From assembly GCA_035772405.1 (NCBI GenBank), contig JAYKKM010000080.1, positions 5,077,501 through 5,141,500 of the forward strand: DNA of 64,000 bases, read 5' to 3'. Both the position numbers and the translations under genes were made by a program. The notes below the pieces were generated by a model. It was not told the origin of the DNA. It worked only from the letters and a program-made list of their open reading frames with translations, and did no database searches. The DNA comes from Chrysogorgia sp. JL179-B06 (taxonomy: Eukaryota > Cnidaria > Anthozoa > Scleralcyonacea > Chrysogorgiidae). Positions 1 through 13,360 of the stretch are shown piece by piece; positions within the stretch are counted from its first letter, which is position 1; each line of letters starts with the position of its first letter.

Positions 1-565
1 AGCTAATGAGACACGGTCAGAACAGTCAGTGATTTCTCCATATACGTATCAATTCGCCGCTTTCACTTAAACACCAACAGGACATCGCATCTAACCATAG
101 CGTGGTGCAAGGCCTCTCGAGCGCACTTCCCAAAGTAGCGAAGCGATACACGACTTCTTGTATACAGAGGGCTTTAAGAAGAATAATTAATATGAGAGAG
201 GATTTAAATATGGTCAAATACGTATATGGAAAAAGTGACTGCCCCAACCGGGAATCGAACCCTGGTCTCCGAATCAACGTTTCGGCGCTCTGACCTTTGA
301 GCTAATGAGACACGGTCAGAACAGTCAGTGATTTCTCCATATACGTATCAATTCGCCGCTTTCACTTAAACACCAACAGGCAGACATCGCATCTAACCAT
401 AGCGTGGTGCAAGGCCTCTCGAGCGCACTTCCCAAAGTAGCGAAGCGATACACGACTTCTTGTATACAGAGGGCTTTAAGAATAATAATTAATATGAGAG
501 AGGATTTAAATATGGTCAAATACGTATATGGAAAAAGTGACTGCCCCAACCGGGAATCGAACCCA
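1..565 (-). repeat. Tandem SINE-like unit of about 300 bp
   Basis: Two near-identical units lie head to tail: the segment starting gctaatgagacacgg at 2 recurs at 301, a period of about 299 bp. A third start is cut off at about 565, where the sequence runs into ccatatacgtat and (TA)n. Each unit contains a tRNA-like core on the - strand and is bordered by ccatatacgtat in inverted orientation. Short open frames here carry no recognisable domain. A tRNA-derived SINE or short composite repeat is the best reading. Confidence 0.65.
241..311 (-). tRNA. tRNA-Asn(GTT)-like SINE head or pseudogene
   Basis: Read on the - strand this has an acceptor stem GTCTCAT/TTGGGGC (six of seven pairs including two G-U), a D-arm box A like TAGCTCA, and an anticodon stem CCGAA/TTCGG around the seven-base loop ACGTTGA, giving anticodon GTT. 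The T-arm contains GGTTCGATTCC. A truncated copy starts at 1 and another fragment is at 540-565. Because it sits inside a tandem repeat, it is more likely the Pol III promoter of a SINE than a working tRNA gene. Confidence 0.5.
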
Positions 566-1360
566 TATACGTATTTGACCATATATATATATATTTTTTT
601 TTTCCATATACGTATTTGACCATATATATATATATATATATATATGCAAATTCTTCAAATCTTGTTTCAAGGAAAAAAATACTAGTTTTAAGCAAATATT
701 TCCTTAAATCAAGAAAAATTATCTCGTCCCTTCTATAAGATAATTATCTTGATAAAATATCTTGACAAGATAAACTTTTAAGGAAAAATAACCTTGTTTT
801 AAGAAAATCAGTTTCTTAAAACAAGCAAAATTATCTTCTAGTCCCTTCTACAAGATAAATATCTTGTCAAGATATTTTAACAAGAAAATTTTTCTTGAAT
901 CTAGATCTTATCCCAGATAAATATCTTGTCAAGATATTTTAGCAAGAAAATTTTTCTTGAATCTAGATCTTATCCCTTCTACACAAGATAAATATCTTGT
1001 CAAAATATTTCAACAAGAAAAGTTTTCTTGAAACGAGATTTCTGTTAAATCATGATTGATGCAATTATTAACAAAATTATCTCGAATCAAGATTTCTTTT
1101 CCTGAAAAACAAGAACATATTATAGTTATTGGAAAAATAAGAAATAACTTGCATGACTATAGGGCTTCTGTTAATATAGACAAATAATGCATTATAGTGT
1201 TTAAATATTTTTATTTAAATTGTAAAACTTTAAAACATGCATTAATTAAAAGGACAAAGAAAAATTAAGGCAGGTGTGAATAAAAATGTTCCTAAAAATT
1301 GCCAGTCTGGGTGAAATGAATATCATTAAAAATAATTATTTGTAAAATAGAAAATGAAAA

Positions 1361-1558
1361 TAAAGATCCTAAAGGATAATCAAAATCTAATAAGTAAAAG
1401 CTAGCCAGCAGTGTGACGACAGCTTTAACAATCTCATCTTCTTCGAACAAGATAAAAATCTCTCTCCCCAAAAGAAGAGCTGCACCATTGTCTGTGACCA
1501 CAAGTCCAGGTGTATATGGTGATATTTTTCGTTGCCATTCACTTGGCCCTTCATCACC
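1361..1558 (-). pseudogene. Exon-like fragment of an uncharacterised (SAMD3-like?) protein
   Basis: On the - strand a good 3' splice site (pyrimidine-rich, ending TTTTTAAAG) precedes GGTGATGAAGGG at 1558. The frame then stays open through residues such as SPYTPGLVVTDNGAALLLG and a hydrophobic stretch ending LLDFDYP. The pattern resembles the C-terminal segment of a family of large uncharacterised proteins common in fish and cnidarians, often labelled sterile-alpha-motif-containing 3-like; that match is from memory. The expected few residues after YP are replaced by unrelated AT-rich codons up to the stop at about 1292. It lies inside the TIR element, so it may be a captured host exon. Confidence 0.35.
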
Positions 1559-1617
1559 CTTTAAAAATGGAAAACATATATGATTCAAATTGATAACCTG
1601 AATAATTTATATAGATA

Positions 1618-1745
1618 ATAGACGATACATGGGCGATCGTGAAGCTCAAATCCTCAGAAAATGTTGCTGAGTCTTGAACAGGGATCGAACCTGTAACCTG
1701 AGACGTCTAACCATTGAGCAATCAAGAATCAGATGGAGAGCGAAG
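1618..1745 (-). repeat. tRNA-derived SINE copy
   Basis: On the - strand the sequence TTGATTGCTCAATGGTTAGA (box A) is followed by GGTTCGATCCCTG (box B), with tRNA-like spacing. The flank cgatcgtgaagctcaaatcctcagaaaa recurs in diverged form at 62750-62780 and inverted at about 63000-63040. This identifies a dispersed SINE family in the window. Confidence 0.55.
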
Positions 1746-1970
1746 GCTATGTACTGGTTCGATATAGTGGACTTAATAGTGGACTTTTCATTAGTCTGAA
1801 ATATGATTTAAAAGAAATCATTGAACAGCATATTGTTGGGGATAACCCCTTGCATTTTTAGCTTTTCTAGGCAATTACTATATATATACATTGTATATAT
1901 TTGGTATTTTAGTAATTTGATTGCATAAACATTGCAGTTTCTATATGTCAGTTCATTCAGTAATCACCCG

Positions 1971-2156
1971 CTATATTAAGAAGAACCTCAGGCTGAAATT
2001 AAGAATTTTGCATGGTGCATGATTTAAATATTCTGCAATCTGCTCCTCAACATCAACTGACTTGTGAACACTGAGACATGCCAATAAAGTTAATGAAAAG
2101 GATCGAACGATGATCAGGCTTTGTGTGACACAGAATAAAAATGAAAGAGGCGCCAT
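1971..2156 (-). other. Open frame, possible upstream exon of the 1558 fragment
   Basis: A - strand frame of 61 codons includes a plausible segment SVDVEEQIAEYLNHAPCKIL and lies upstream, in the same orientation, of the exon-like fragment at 1558. No domain is recognisable. Part of the 3' end (aggctgaaattaag) is shared with a MITE at 56260, so some of it is repeat-derived. Confidence 0.2.
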
Positions 2157-2385
2157 ATGTGTTTGACAACTTTGACTGTTGTCAATACAGTCAGTATACA
2201 GTACAAGTACCTGTAGATGCTATCAATGTTATTTAACCAAGATAATTTTTTCCTATTGTTATAACATTTAATGACAACTTCTGAGCCTGAAAATGCATTT
2301 GGTATATACCATGAAGTTTTTACCCAAATGTTTCATATTCTCAAGCAGTTTAAATATTTTAGAATGTTGTTAGTCATAAACTACA

Positions 2386-2521
2386 AAGCAATGGACACAA
2401 GGGTAAACAGTTTTATTAAACGTTTCGACTAACTTGCAGTCATCATCCAGTCAGCATGACTGCAAGTTAGTCAAAACATTGAATAAAAATGCTTACCCTT
2501 TTCGGAGTGTCCATTGCTTTC
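2386..2521. repeat. Foldback repeat with hammerhead-like arm
   Basis: Arms of about 62 bp pair: aagcaatggacac...ttgcagtcat (2386-2449) and atgactgcaagttag...gtccattgcttt (2458-2521). The left arm read on the - strand gives GATGATGACTGC, then GTTAGTCGAAACG. That is hammerhead-like, with a GACU/AGUC stem II and GAAAC, but the first core block reads CTGGATGA with an extra G. It is probably a decayed ribozyme-bearing retroelement end in inverted duplicate. Confidence 0.5.
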
Positions 2522-2683
2522 TATTTTATAAAATTACTCAATGGTGACCATAATTTATGTTTATCATGTACTGTAACATTACAAAACTTTTAATTCCTCG
2601 GCAGTTAGCATTCTGAACGAAATTAACTGTACACTTACTTAACTATTTAACTATAAACTTACAAAACACTTACTATACACTTA

Positions 2684-4117
2684 AAGACAAATAAATATCC
2701 CACATCATAAATATTTAGCATAATATACCTTCACTCTTACTGATAAAGACAAATAAATATCTCACAGCATAAAGATTTAGCATAATATGCCTTCACTCTT
2801 ACTGATAACAACAAATAAATATCCCACAGCATAAAGATTTAGCATAATATGCCTTCACTCTTACCGATAAAGACAAATAAATATCCCACAGCATAAAGAT
2901 TTAGCATAATATACCTTCACTGATAAAGACAAATAAATATCCCACAGCATAAAGATGTAGCATAATATGCCTTCACTCTTACTGATAAAGACAAATAAAT
3001 ATCCCACAGCATAAAGATTTAGCATAATATGCCTTCACTCTCACTGATAAAGACAAATAAATATCTCACCGCATAAAGATTTAGCATAATATGCCTTCAC
3101 TCTACTGATAAAGGCAAATAAATATATCATGGTATAAAATCTTGCATAATATGCCTTCACTATTACTGAAAAAGACAAATAAATATCCCACAGCATAAAG
3201 ATTTAGCATAATATGCCTTCACTCTTACTGATAAAGACAAATAAATATCCCACAGCATAAAGATTTAGCATAATATGCCTTCACTCTTACTGTAAAGACA
3301 AATAAATATCCCACAGCATAAAGATTTAGCATAATATGCCTTCACTCTTACTGATAAAGACAAATAAATATCCCACAGCATAAAGATTTAGCATAATATG
3401 CCTTCACTCTTACTGATAAAGACAAATAAATATCCCACAGCATAAAGATTTAGCATAATATGCCTTCACTCTTACTGATAACAACAAATAAATATCCCAC
3501 CGCATAAAGATTTAGCATAATATGCCTTCAATCTTACTGATAAAGACAAATAAATATCTCACCGCATAAAGATTTAGCATAATATGCCTTCATTCTTACT
3601 GATAAAGACAAATAAATATCCCACAGCATAAAGATTTAGCATAATATGCCTTCACTCTTACTGATAAAGACAAATAAATATCCCACAGCATAAAGATTTA
3701 GCATAATATGCCTTCACTCTTACTGATAACAACAAATAAATATCCCACCACATACATATTTAGCATAATATGCCTTCAATCTTACTGATAAAGACAAATA
3801 AATATCCCACAGCATAATATGCCTTCACTCTTACTGATAACAACAAATAAATATCCCACCGCATAAAGATTTAGCATAATATTGCCTTCACTCTTACTGA
3901 TAAAGACAAATACATATCCCACAGCATAAAGATTTAGCATAATATGCCTTCACTCTTACTGACAACAACAAATAAATATCCCACCGCATAAAGATTTAGC
4001 ATATTATGCCTTCACTCTTACTGATAAAGACAAATAAATACCCACCGCATAAAGATTTAGCATAATATGCCTTCACTCTTACTGATAAAGGCAAATAAAT
4101 ATCTCATGGCATAATGC
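2684..4117. repeat. 62-bp minisatellite, about 24 copies
   Basis: The motif gacaaataaatatcccacag, followed by cataaagatttagcataata and tgccttcactcttactgata, repeats about 24 times, mostly at exactly 62 bp (for example 3236, 3297, 3359, 3421, 3483). Variants alternate aaagac with acaac, and cccacag with cccaccg or ctcaccg. Several copies have short deletions (near 3810 and 4100). No coding frame survives. Confidence 0.9.
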
Positions 4118-5790
4118 CTTCACTCTTAGTATTGATAAAGTGTTTTGATTAGGTAAGGTTTTATCATTTCAAACAAACTTTAACTTTCAATTCTTCATGT
4201 ATTAAACATTTTTATTTCCTTCTATGTGTATTAAATCTAAGTCAGATCATTGTAAAGTTATACCCAGTTACTACTTTTCATAAATAATCATTAATAAATA
4301 TTAGCGGCCATCTTGAATAATATAATTAAGTCCGACCTCGAGGGACTCGCGCTACCATGCTTGCACGGAAAATATGTATATTATATTTATTAACATACAG
4401 AATCAAATACGATAAACAAATCTCCGTCGCGCAGACTTTCTTAAGTTAAACGTTGGGCTGAAAACTACATTCTGAAAACAAACAACGATATATACTGCCA
4501 GCAGACTTTCATAAAGTCATAAAGCTAGGAATTGTTTCGGCAGTGATAATATTAATTATAAACTGTAAAGTCAATGAACTAGCGATATTGTATACACAAA
4601 AGATAAAATGATTACTTACTTTACAAATGATGATGCCTTTAACAATACGGGAACTAAACAGGATTCAAATATAAAACTTGAGAGGTCGACGGTCTTTACT
4701 CGTTGAGAAAGATTTTCAAATCAAAGCTCTTGGAACGAATTACCCATGAGCCCACAAGAGCATCTTGCACTAGTACCAGGCTTATGTATTGGCCTCCTCA
4801 ATTATCAAAAACTCAATTATCAAAGAAACATTTCAATACCGCGTTTATTTATTCAACAATTAATTTGCTGGTTTGATTAATTCGGCTGCGTCGCTATCGT
4901 TTTAGTCAAACTATATTTCAGTATTTACTCAAATAGTGTTTGCAAGACCGCGATCGTCGATCGATCGCTGTATTTCAACATTTAATATATTAATTGTCAA
5001 TAGACATGAGACATCCGATAACGTGAAAAACACATTTGATAACGTTTATTGAACCAATTATTTTTCACGCCGTATTCCTTCCAAACCTGTGTCAACGTTG
5101 TGTGAAAGTTAGGTCCTTTAACCAACGTTGTGATTGTCTGTGTTGTATTGGTTTATCTAAATAAATATTTTTCTAAACTTTAAAAATATTCCAGAATTAT
5201 TATTATAATTGTAAATTAAATGTTTTTACTCAGCAGCTAATTTCTATTTGGTCACCAACAATATTAATCTTCTTCTAATTTAAAAAATACCATAATATTT
5301 TCTTGACAGGATTCTTGTTAAGATTAGTTACTAATTAATATGTTCAAGAAATAAAATCTTGAAATAAGATATTTCAGTTTTTAAGGTAAAATCATTTTTC
5401 TTTCCAAGATTTAATATCTTATAGTTAAGAAACAAAAACTTGAAACAAGATATATCTGGTTTTTAAGGCAAGATAATTTGCCTTATTAAGATAGTTTATC
5501 TTATAGTTAAAAAAGAAAATCTTAAAACAAGATTAATCTGGTTTTTAAGGCAAGATAATCTGTCTTACTAAGATGGTTTATCTTATAGTTAAGAAAGAAA
5601 ATCTTGAAACAAGATATATCTGTTTTTTAAGGCAAGATAATTTGTCTTACCAAGATAGTTTATCTTATATTTAAGAAAGAAAATCTTAAAACAAGAAACA
5701 TTTTCTTAAATCAAGATAACTTTTCTTAAAATAAGGAAATATTTCTTAAAACAAGGAAAAATTATCTTGACAAGTTTTTAAGAATTTGCA

Positions 5791-7730
<1,940 letters not shown>

Positions 7731-7853
7731 AAGTGCATGCATGTAATGAATCATCGCGCTTTTTAAAACACAAAACCAAAATGATGAATAATTATTTTCT
7801 ATGAAGACTCTTAGTCACCTGTACTCTAAAATTTCCTTTTAATACCTATATAG

Positions 7854-8096
7854 GGATCTGTCCTACAACCGGCTTGAAAAATTGCCAGAACCCTTGTTTA
7901 CTCCTGGTAATCGCTTGAAACGATTGTAAGTGAGATTAATATAAATCCAGGTAATTAATTAATTTGTTGTTTTAATTATGTTTTCTTCTATATAAACATG
8001 CATGTTGAATATATAATTATTTAGATACCTCCAGAAAAATCTACTCATAACAATATATCGACAGAATATGACAAACCTTAAACAATTGGAAACATT
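7854..8096 (+). CDS. LRR exon pair 1 of RXFP/LGR-like receptor
   Basis: There are two 72-bp exons, 7854-7925 and 8025-8096. Each is preceded by AG (tatatag, tatttag) and followed by GTAAG. Both split a leucine codon after its second base (TT|G, TT|A), so every exon adds exactly 24 residues. The first reads LDLSYNRLEKLPEPLF and so on, a canonical LRR; the second reads YLQKNLLITIYRQNMTNLKQ and so on. One-LRR-per-exon architecture is typical of glycoprotein-hormone and relaxin receptor ectodomains, which bind ligand outside the cell. These are the most diverged of the six pairs. More 5' exons (signal peptide, other LRRs, possibly LDLa modules) must lie outside the window or be lost in the satellite region. 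Confidence 0.75.
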
Positions 8097-8229
8097 GTAA
8101 GGGTTGGATCTCTATATAAAAACATATTAAGTAATTTGCTGTTATAATGTGCAATTAACTTCTCAGTTTTTTGCCCGAAATATATAATCAAAATACAATA
8201 ACTGAAAGTTCAACATAATAATTTTGATG

Positions 8230-8296
8230 ATAATTTGAAAAAAAAATTGTCATAACCGTCTGCGCATTCAATAGGCGATTGGTGGACATGCAACTA
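8230..8296 (+). pseudogene. Decayed LRR exon relic
   Basis: The segment ttgaaaaaaaaattgtcataa ... gcgattggtggacatg aligns with an LRR exon (TTGAAAAATTGCCAGAA ... CGCTTGAAACGATTg). It is frameshifted and its donor is damaged (GCAAC instead of GTAAG). It sits in the intron after pair 1. Confidence 0.5.
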
Positions 8297-8557
8297 TAAT
8301 CAAAGTAATGTCTTAGAATTACCTTCTTTGATTATTTCCAATTATTTCAGAAAATATGAGAAAATCTAGTATTTCGTCGATATATCTATATATAATAAAA
8401 CGTAATACTCTATATTTATGCCTATAAATACATGATCTTGAATGCAAGTACTTTCATGTAATGAATCATCGCGGTTTTTTAAAACACAAAACGAAAAAGA
8501 CGACGGCTTGAATAATTATTTTGTAATTTCATTTTTCCTTTTAATATATACATATAG

Positions 8558-8785
8558 GGATCTATCAGACAACAAGCTTGAAAAATTGCCAGAACACTTC
8601 TTTGCTTCTGGTAATCGCTTGAAAAAATTGTAAGTCAGATTAATATGAATCCAGGTAATAATTAAATTGTGTTTTTCTTCCATATAAACATCTGTGCATA
8701 TATAATTATTTAGATCCCTCAAGGGAAATCGACTCAAAACAATTGATCAACAGAGTATGACAAACCTTAATCAATTGGAAACACT
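8558..8785 (+). CDS. LRR exon pair 2 of RXFP/LGR-like receptor
   Basis: Exons 8558-8629 and 8714-8785 are again 72 bp each, with AG acceptors and GTAAG donors in the same phase. The first encodes LDLSDNKLEKLPEHFF and so on; the second encodes SLKGNRLKTIDQQSMTNLNQ and so on. The spacing from pair 1 is about 0.7 kb and the flanking introns are alignable (aatgaatcatcgcg before each first exon), showing a tandem duplication that kept the frame. Confidence 0.78.
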
Positions 8786-8954
8786 GTAAGGGTTGGATCA
8801 ATACAAAAATACATTTGTGCTAGAAAAATATGATAAAAAACAGTAGACTAAAAAATAATAAATCGTAGAAATCTGCCCAGTCATTTGTCAGGTATAACAC
8901 CGGATTGTTTTGTCTGGCAAACTCTGATATAACTGAAAATTTAACGTAATAATT

Positions 8955-9021
8955 TGGATGATAGTTAATTTGAAAAAATTGCCAAAACCTTTCTGCGCAT
9001 TCAATAAGCGATTGGTGGACA
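8955..9021 (+). pseudogene. Decayed LRR exon relic with intact donor
   Basis: Starting ggatgatagttaatttgaaa, then aaattgccaaaacctttct and ending gcgattggtggacat|gtaagta, it matches the LRR exon consensus and keeps a good GTAAGT donor. It has an in-frame TAA and is about 5 bp short. It is the equivalent of the relic at 8230 in the next tandem unit. Confidence 0.5.
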
Positions 9022-9319
9022 TGTAAGTAATCAAAGTAATGTCTTAGAATTACCTTAGAATTAAATTATTGCACTAAGATTGGTCACTAAGAAATTTTTT
9101 TTCTGAATATGAGAAAATCTAGTATTTCATCGATATATAACATATTATTAATAAAACATAGTATGCCTAGACGACATGATCTTGCTTGCAAATGCATTCA
9201 TGCAATGAATCATCGCGCTTTTTAAACACAATACGAAAGTGATGATGCCTTAAATAATTAATTTGCAACGAGATTCATATTCCCCTGCAATCTAACTTTT
9301 CCTTTTAATATTTATATAG

Positions 9320-9556
9320 GGATCTGTCAGACAACAAGCTTGAAAAATTGCCAGAACACTTCTTTGCTTCCGGTAATCGTTTGAAAAAATTGTAAGTCAG
9401 ATTAATATGAATCCAGGTAATTAATTTTGTGTTTTTTAATATATTTTCTTCCATATAAACATCTGTGCATATATAATTATTTAGGTCCCTCAAGAAAAAT
9501 CGACTCAAAACAATATATCGACAGAGTATGACAAACCTTAATCAATTGGAAACACT
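9320..9556 (+). CDS. LRR exon pair 3 of RXFP/LGR-like receptor
   Basis: Exons 9320-9391 (LDLSDNKLEKLPEHFF and so on) and 9485-9556 (SLKKNRLKTIYRQSMTNLNQ and so on) are each 72 bp with AG and GTAAG borders and the same phase. This is the founder-like pair of the 1.9-kb repeat. Confidence 0.78.
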
Positions 9557-9764
9557 GTAAGGGTTGGATCAATATAAAAATACATTGAATAATTTGCTGG
9601 CATAATTTACATTTAAATTTTCAGTTTTGTGCTAGAAAAATATGATCAAAATACAATAGGCTAAAAAATAATGAAACATAGAAATCTGCACAGTCATTTA
9701 TCAGATGTCATGCCTGATTGTTATGTCTCAGATACACTGATATAACTATGCGGTTAACGTGATA

Positions 9765-9812
9765 ATTTGGACGATAAGTAGAAAAAATTGCCAAAACCTT
9801 TCTTCGTGAATT
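9765..9812 (+). pseudogene. Truncated LRR exon relic, repeated in each 1.9-kb unit
   Basis: The sequence ggacgataagtagaaaaaat followed by tgccaaaacctttcttcg is the front part of the decayed exon seen at 8955, broken off before the donor. Copies occur about every 1.9 kb at the matching place (near 11670, 13572 and 15477). Confidence 0.4.
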
Positions 9813-11223
9813 CGATTATCATAGATATAATGAATTGTTTCTGTTAGTGTAACATTAATACTATATACTTGAAACATTAACGCAATAAAAACAATATTAT
9901 ATTTCGAAGAAATAGAGATTTAAACGTAATCTAAAAAGCATCATCTTGAAGCTTGATATTCAAGTTATAACATGATAATTAACGATTATAGCATGACGCG
10001 TACCTGTATTTGAGTTCACAGCCGACGAGGTATACAAATGGTTAATGATTGTTTTATATTACAGTGTTTTTCATATGTGTATAAACAGTGTTTGTTGTAT
10101 ATACATATATCTATATTTTCCTACTAATTTGTGTGGATGCTTCTTTTTAATTTAAATTGTATTGTAATTCTGCTTGTGAATCTTCTTGATTATTTAAAAA
10201 ATAATTATCGTGATGTTTCCTACAGAAGGGACGAAAAGAACAATTTTCTTAATTTATTAAGAAATATTTCTTGTCTAGATAATTTTTCTAGAAAAAGGAC
10301 AAAGAAATTTCTTAATTTAAAAAATATTTGTTTAAAACAAGTTGCTTTTTCTTAAAACAAGTTTTGGAGTTTTTGTTTTAACTATTTTGTTTTAACTTGC
10401 TGATGAGATTGCAAAATAGCTCAGATATCTAGTGAATGTCTATATTATAAGATAAAAAGTACCACACCTCCAATTTTGTCTTAATTATTTTGTTCTAAAC
10501 TTTTAAATATCAAGCTGGTAGATGAAACTTTTCGGTTTACGTTTCATTCTCTAGTTTAGCGCAATAAGTTGGGTGATCATTTCATTCCCAGGATTCTTTT
10601 GATCACCAACAACCTCGCCAACACCAATATAGGTAAATACCTCGAATATAAGGAACATTCCCTAGCAACGATCTTCAGAGATTGATGAAAATCAATAGTG
10701 GACCACTACTATGCTCCAATACCTTCAATGAGGAGTGTGTATTATTTATCAGAGACATATTTATTGATATTTTTTTAGGATCTTGCGGAATAATCCTCTT
10801 AAAGTATTGATCTAGATAGCATAAAAAGGGGTGGCGCCATGAGACGTGGCAGCGTGTGCTACAACACCCTGGTCCGGGAACCTTAGTCCCTTTGGGGGAA
10901 AATAATAATTTGTTGGGAGAAAGCTGGAAGAAAAAATGTCCCTTCCGAAAATGTCCCTTTAGAAAAAATGTTAAAAATTAAAATGTTAAAAGTATTGATA
11001 TGTTTTGATATGTTGTCACATAAATATGTTGCCATATGTTTACATATTATTAATAAAACATAGTATGCCTAGACGACATGATCTTGCTTGCAAATGCATT
11101 CATGCAATGAATCATCGCGCTTTTTTTAAACACAATACGAAAGTGATGATGCCTTAAATAATTAATTTGCAACGAGATTCATATTCGCCTGCAATCTAAC
11201 TTTTCCTTTTAATATTTATATAG

Positions 11224-11460
11224 GGATCTGTCAGACAACAAGCTTGAAAAATTGCCAGAACACTTCTTTGCTTCCGGTAATCGTTTGAAAAAATTGTAAG
11301 TCAGATTAATATGAATCCAGGTAATTAATTTTGTGTTTTTAAATATATTTTCTTCCATATAAACATCTGTGCATATATAATTATTTAGGTCCCTCAAGAA
11401 AAATCGACTCAAAACAATATATCGTCAGAGTATGACAAACCTTAATCAATTGGAAACACT
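11224..11460 (+). CDS. LRR exon pair 4 of RXFP/LGR-like receptor
   Basis: Exons 11224-11295 and 11389-11460, each 72 bp, with the same borders and phase as pair 3. The second exon differs from pair 3 by a synonymous change (CGA to CGT, arginine). Confidence 0.78.
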
Positions 11461-13123
11461 GTAAGGGTTGGATCAATATAAAAATACATTGAATAATTTG
11501 CCGGCATAATTTACATTTAAATTTTCAGTTTTGTGCTTGAAAAATATGATCAAAATACAATAGGCTAAAAAATAATGAAACATAGAAATCTGCACAGTCA
11601 TTTATCAGATGTCATGCCTGATTGTTATGTCTCAGATACACTGATATAACTATGCGGTTAACGTGATAATTTGGACGATAAGTAGAAAAAATTGCCAAAA
11701 CCTTTCTTCGTGAATTCGATTATCATAGATATAATGAATTGTTTCTGTTAGTGTAACATTAATACTATATACTTGAAACATTAACGCAATAAAAACAATA
11801 TTATATTTCGAAGAAAGAGATTTAAACGTAATCTAAAAAGCATCATCTTGAAGCTTGATATTCAAGTTATAACATGATAATTAACGATTATAGCATGACG
11901 CGTACCTGTATTTGAGTTCACAGCCGACGAGGTATACAAATGGTTAATGATTGTTTTATATTACAGTGTTTTTCATATGTGTATAAACAGTGTTTGTTGT
12001 ATATACATATATCTATATTTTCCTACTAATTTGTGTGGATGCTTCTTTTTAATTTAAATTGTATTGTAATTCTGCTTGTGAATCTTCTTGATTATTTAAA
12101 AAATAATTATCGTGATGTTTCCTACAGAAGGGACGAAAAGAACAATTTTCTTAATTTATTAAGAAATATTTCTTGTCTAGATAATTTTTCTAGAAAAAGG
12201 ACAAAGAAATTTCTTAATTTAAAAAATATTTGTTTAAAACAAGTTGCTTTTTCTTAAAACAAGTTTTGGAGTTTTTGTTTTAACTATTTTGTTTTAACTT
12301 GCTGATGAGATTGCAAAATAGCTCAGATATCTAGTGAATGTCTATATTATAAGATAAAAAGTACCACACCTCCAATTTTGTCTTTAATTATTTTGTTCTA
12401 ACTTTTAAATATCAAGCTGGTAGATGAAACTTTTCGGTTTACGTTTCATTCTCTAGTTTAGCGCAAATAAGTTGGGTGATCATTTCATTCCCAGGATTCT
12501 TTTGATCACCAACAACCTCGCCAACACCAATATAGGTAAATACCTCGAATATAAGGAACATTCCCTAGCAACGATCTTCAGAGATTGATGAAAATCAATA
12601 GTGGACCACTACTATGCTCCAATACCTTCAATGAGGAGTGTGTATTATTTATCAGAGACATATTTATTGATATTTTTTTAGGATCTTGCGGAATAATCCT
12701 CTTAAAGTATTGATCTAGATAGCATAAAAAGGGGTGGCCATGAGACGTGGCAGCGTGTGCTACAACACCCTGGTCCGGGAACCTTAGTCCCTTTGGGGAA
12801 AATAATAATTTGTTGGGAGAAAGCTGGAAGAAAAAATGTCCCTTCCGAAAATGTCCCTTTAGAAAAAATGTTAAAAATTAAAATGTTAAAAGTATTGATA
12901 TGTTTTGATATGTTGTCACATAAATATGTTGCCATATGTTTACATATTATTAATAAAACATAGTATGCCTAGACGACATGATCTTGCTTGCAAATGCATT
13001 CATGCAATGAATCATCGCGCTTTTTTTAAACACAATACGAAAGTGATGATGCCTTAAATAATTAATTTGCAACGAGATTCATATTCCCCTGCAATCTAAC
13101 TTTTCCTTTTAATATTTATATAG

Positions 13124-13360
13124 GGATCTGTCAGACAACAAGCTTGAAAAATTGCCAGAACACTTCTTTGCTTCCGGTAATCGTTTGAAAAAATTGTAAG
13201 TCAGATTAATATGAATCCAGGTAATTAATTTTGTGTTTTTTAATATATTTTCTTCCATATAAACATCTGTGCATATATAATTATTTAGGTCCCTCAAGAA
13301 AAATCGACTCAAAACAATATATCGTCAGAGTATGACAAACCTTAATCAATTGGAAACACT
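13124..13360 (+). CDS. LRR exon pair 5 of RXFP/LGR-like receptor
   Basis: Exons 13124-13195 and 13289-13360, each 72 bp, with intact splice sites. Coding sequence appears identical to pair 4. Confidence 0.78.

Larger units (their letters stand above)
645..5790. mobile_element. Large non-autonomous TIR element in (TA)n
   Basis: The left end TGCAAATTCTT (645) is matched by AAGAATTTGCA at the right end (5780-5790), and both ends abut (TA)n. The next 450-500 bp on each side (645-1100 and 5280-5780) are built of the same short words in inverted orientation, such as cttgttttaagaaa, aagataa and tatcttgtcaagata. This repetitive subterminal structure is typical of non-autonomous DNA transposons. The interior holds an exon-like fragment, a tRNA-SINE, a foldback repeat, a 62-bp minisatellite and about 1.1 kb of unrecognised sequence (4118-5280). 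No transposase is visible. The superfamily is unclear; flanking TA would fit a TA target but cannot be told apart from the microsatellite. Confidence 0.55.

Noticed and set aside
2684..4117. CRISPR-like array
   Set aside because: The whole 62-bp unit repeats; there are no unique spacers, and the sequence is eukaryotic.
9305..9508. 67-codon - strand frame repeated over the LRR exons
   Set aside because: It is the complementary-strand shadow of the LRR exon pairs and crosses their introns.
10131..10355. 74-codon frame repeated in each 1.9-kb unit (also 12033, 13936 and 15842)
   Set aside because: It runs through intron sequence made of transposon-end-like words, has no domain, and recurs only because the unit is repeated.
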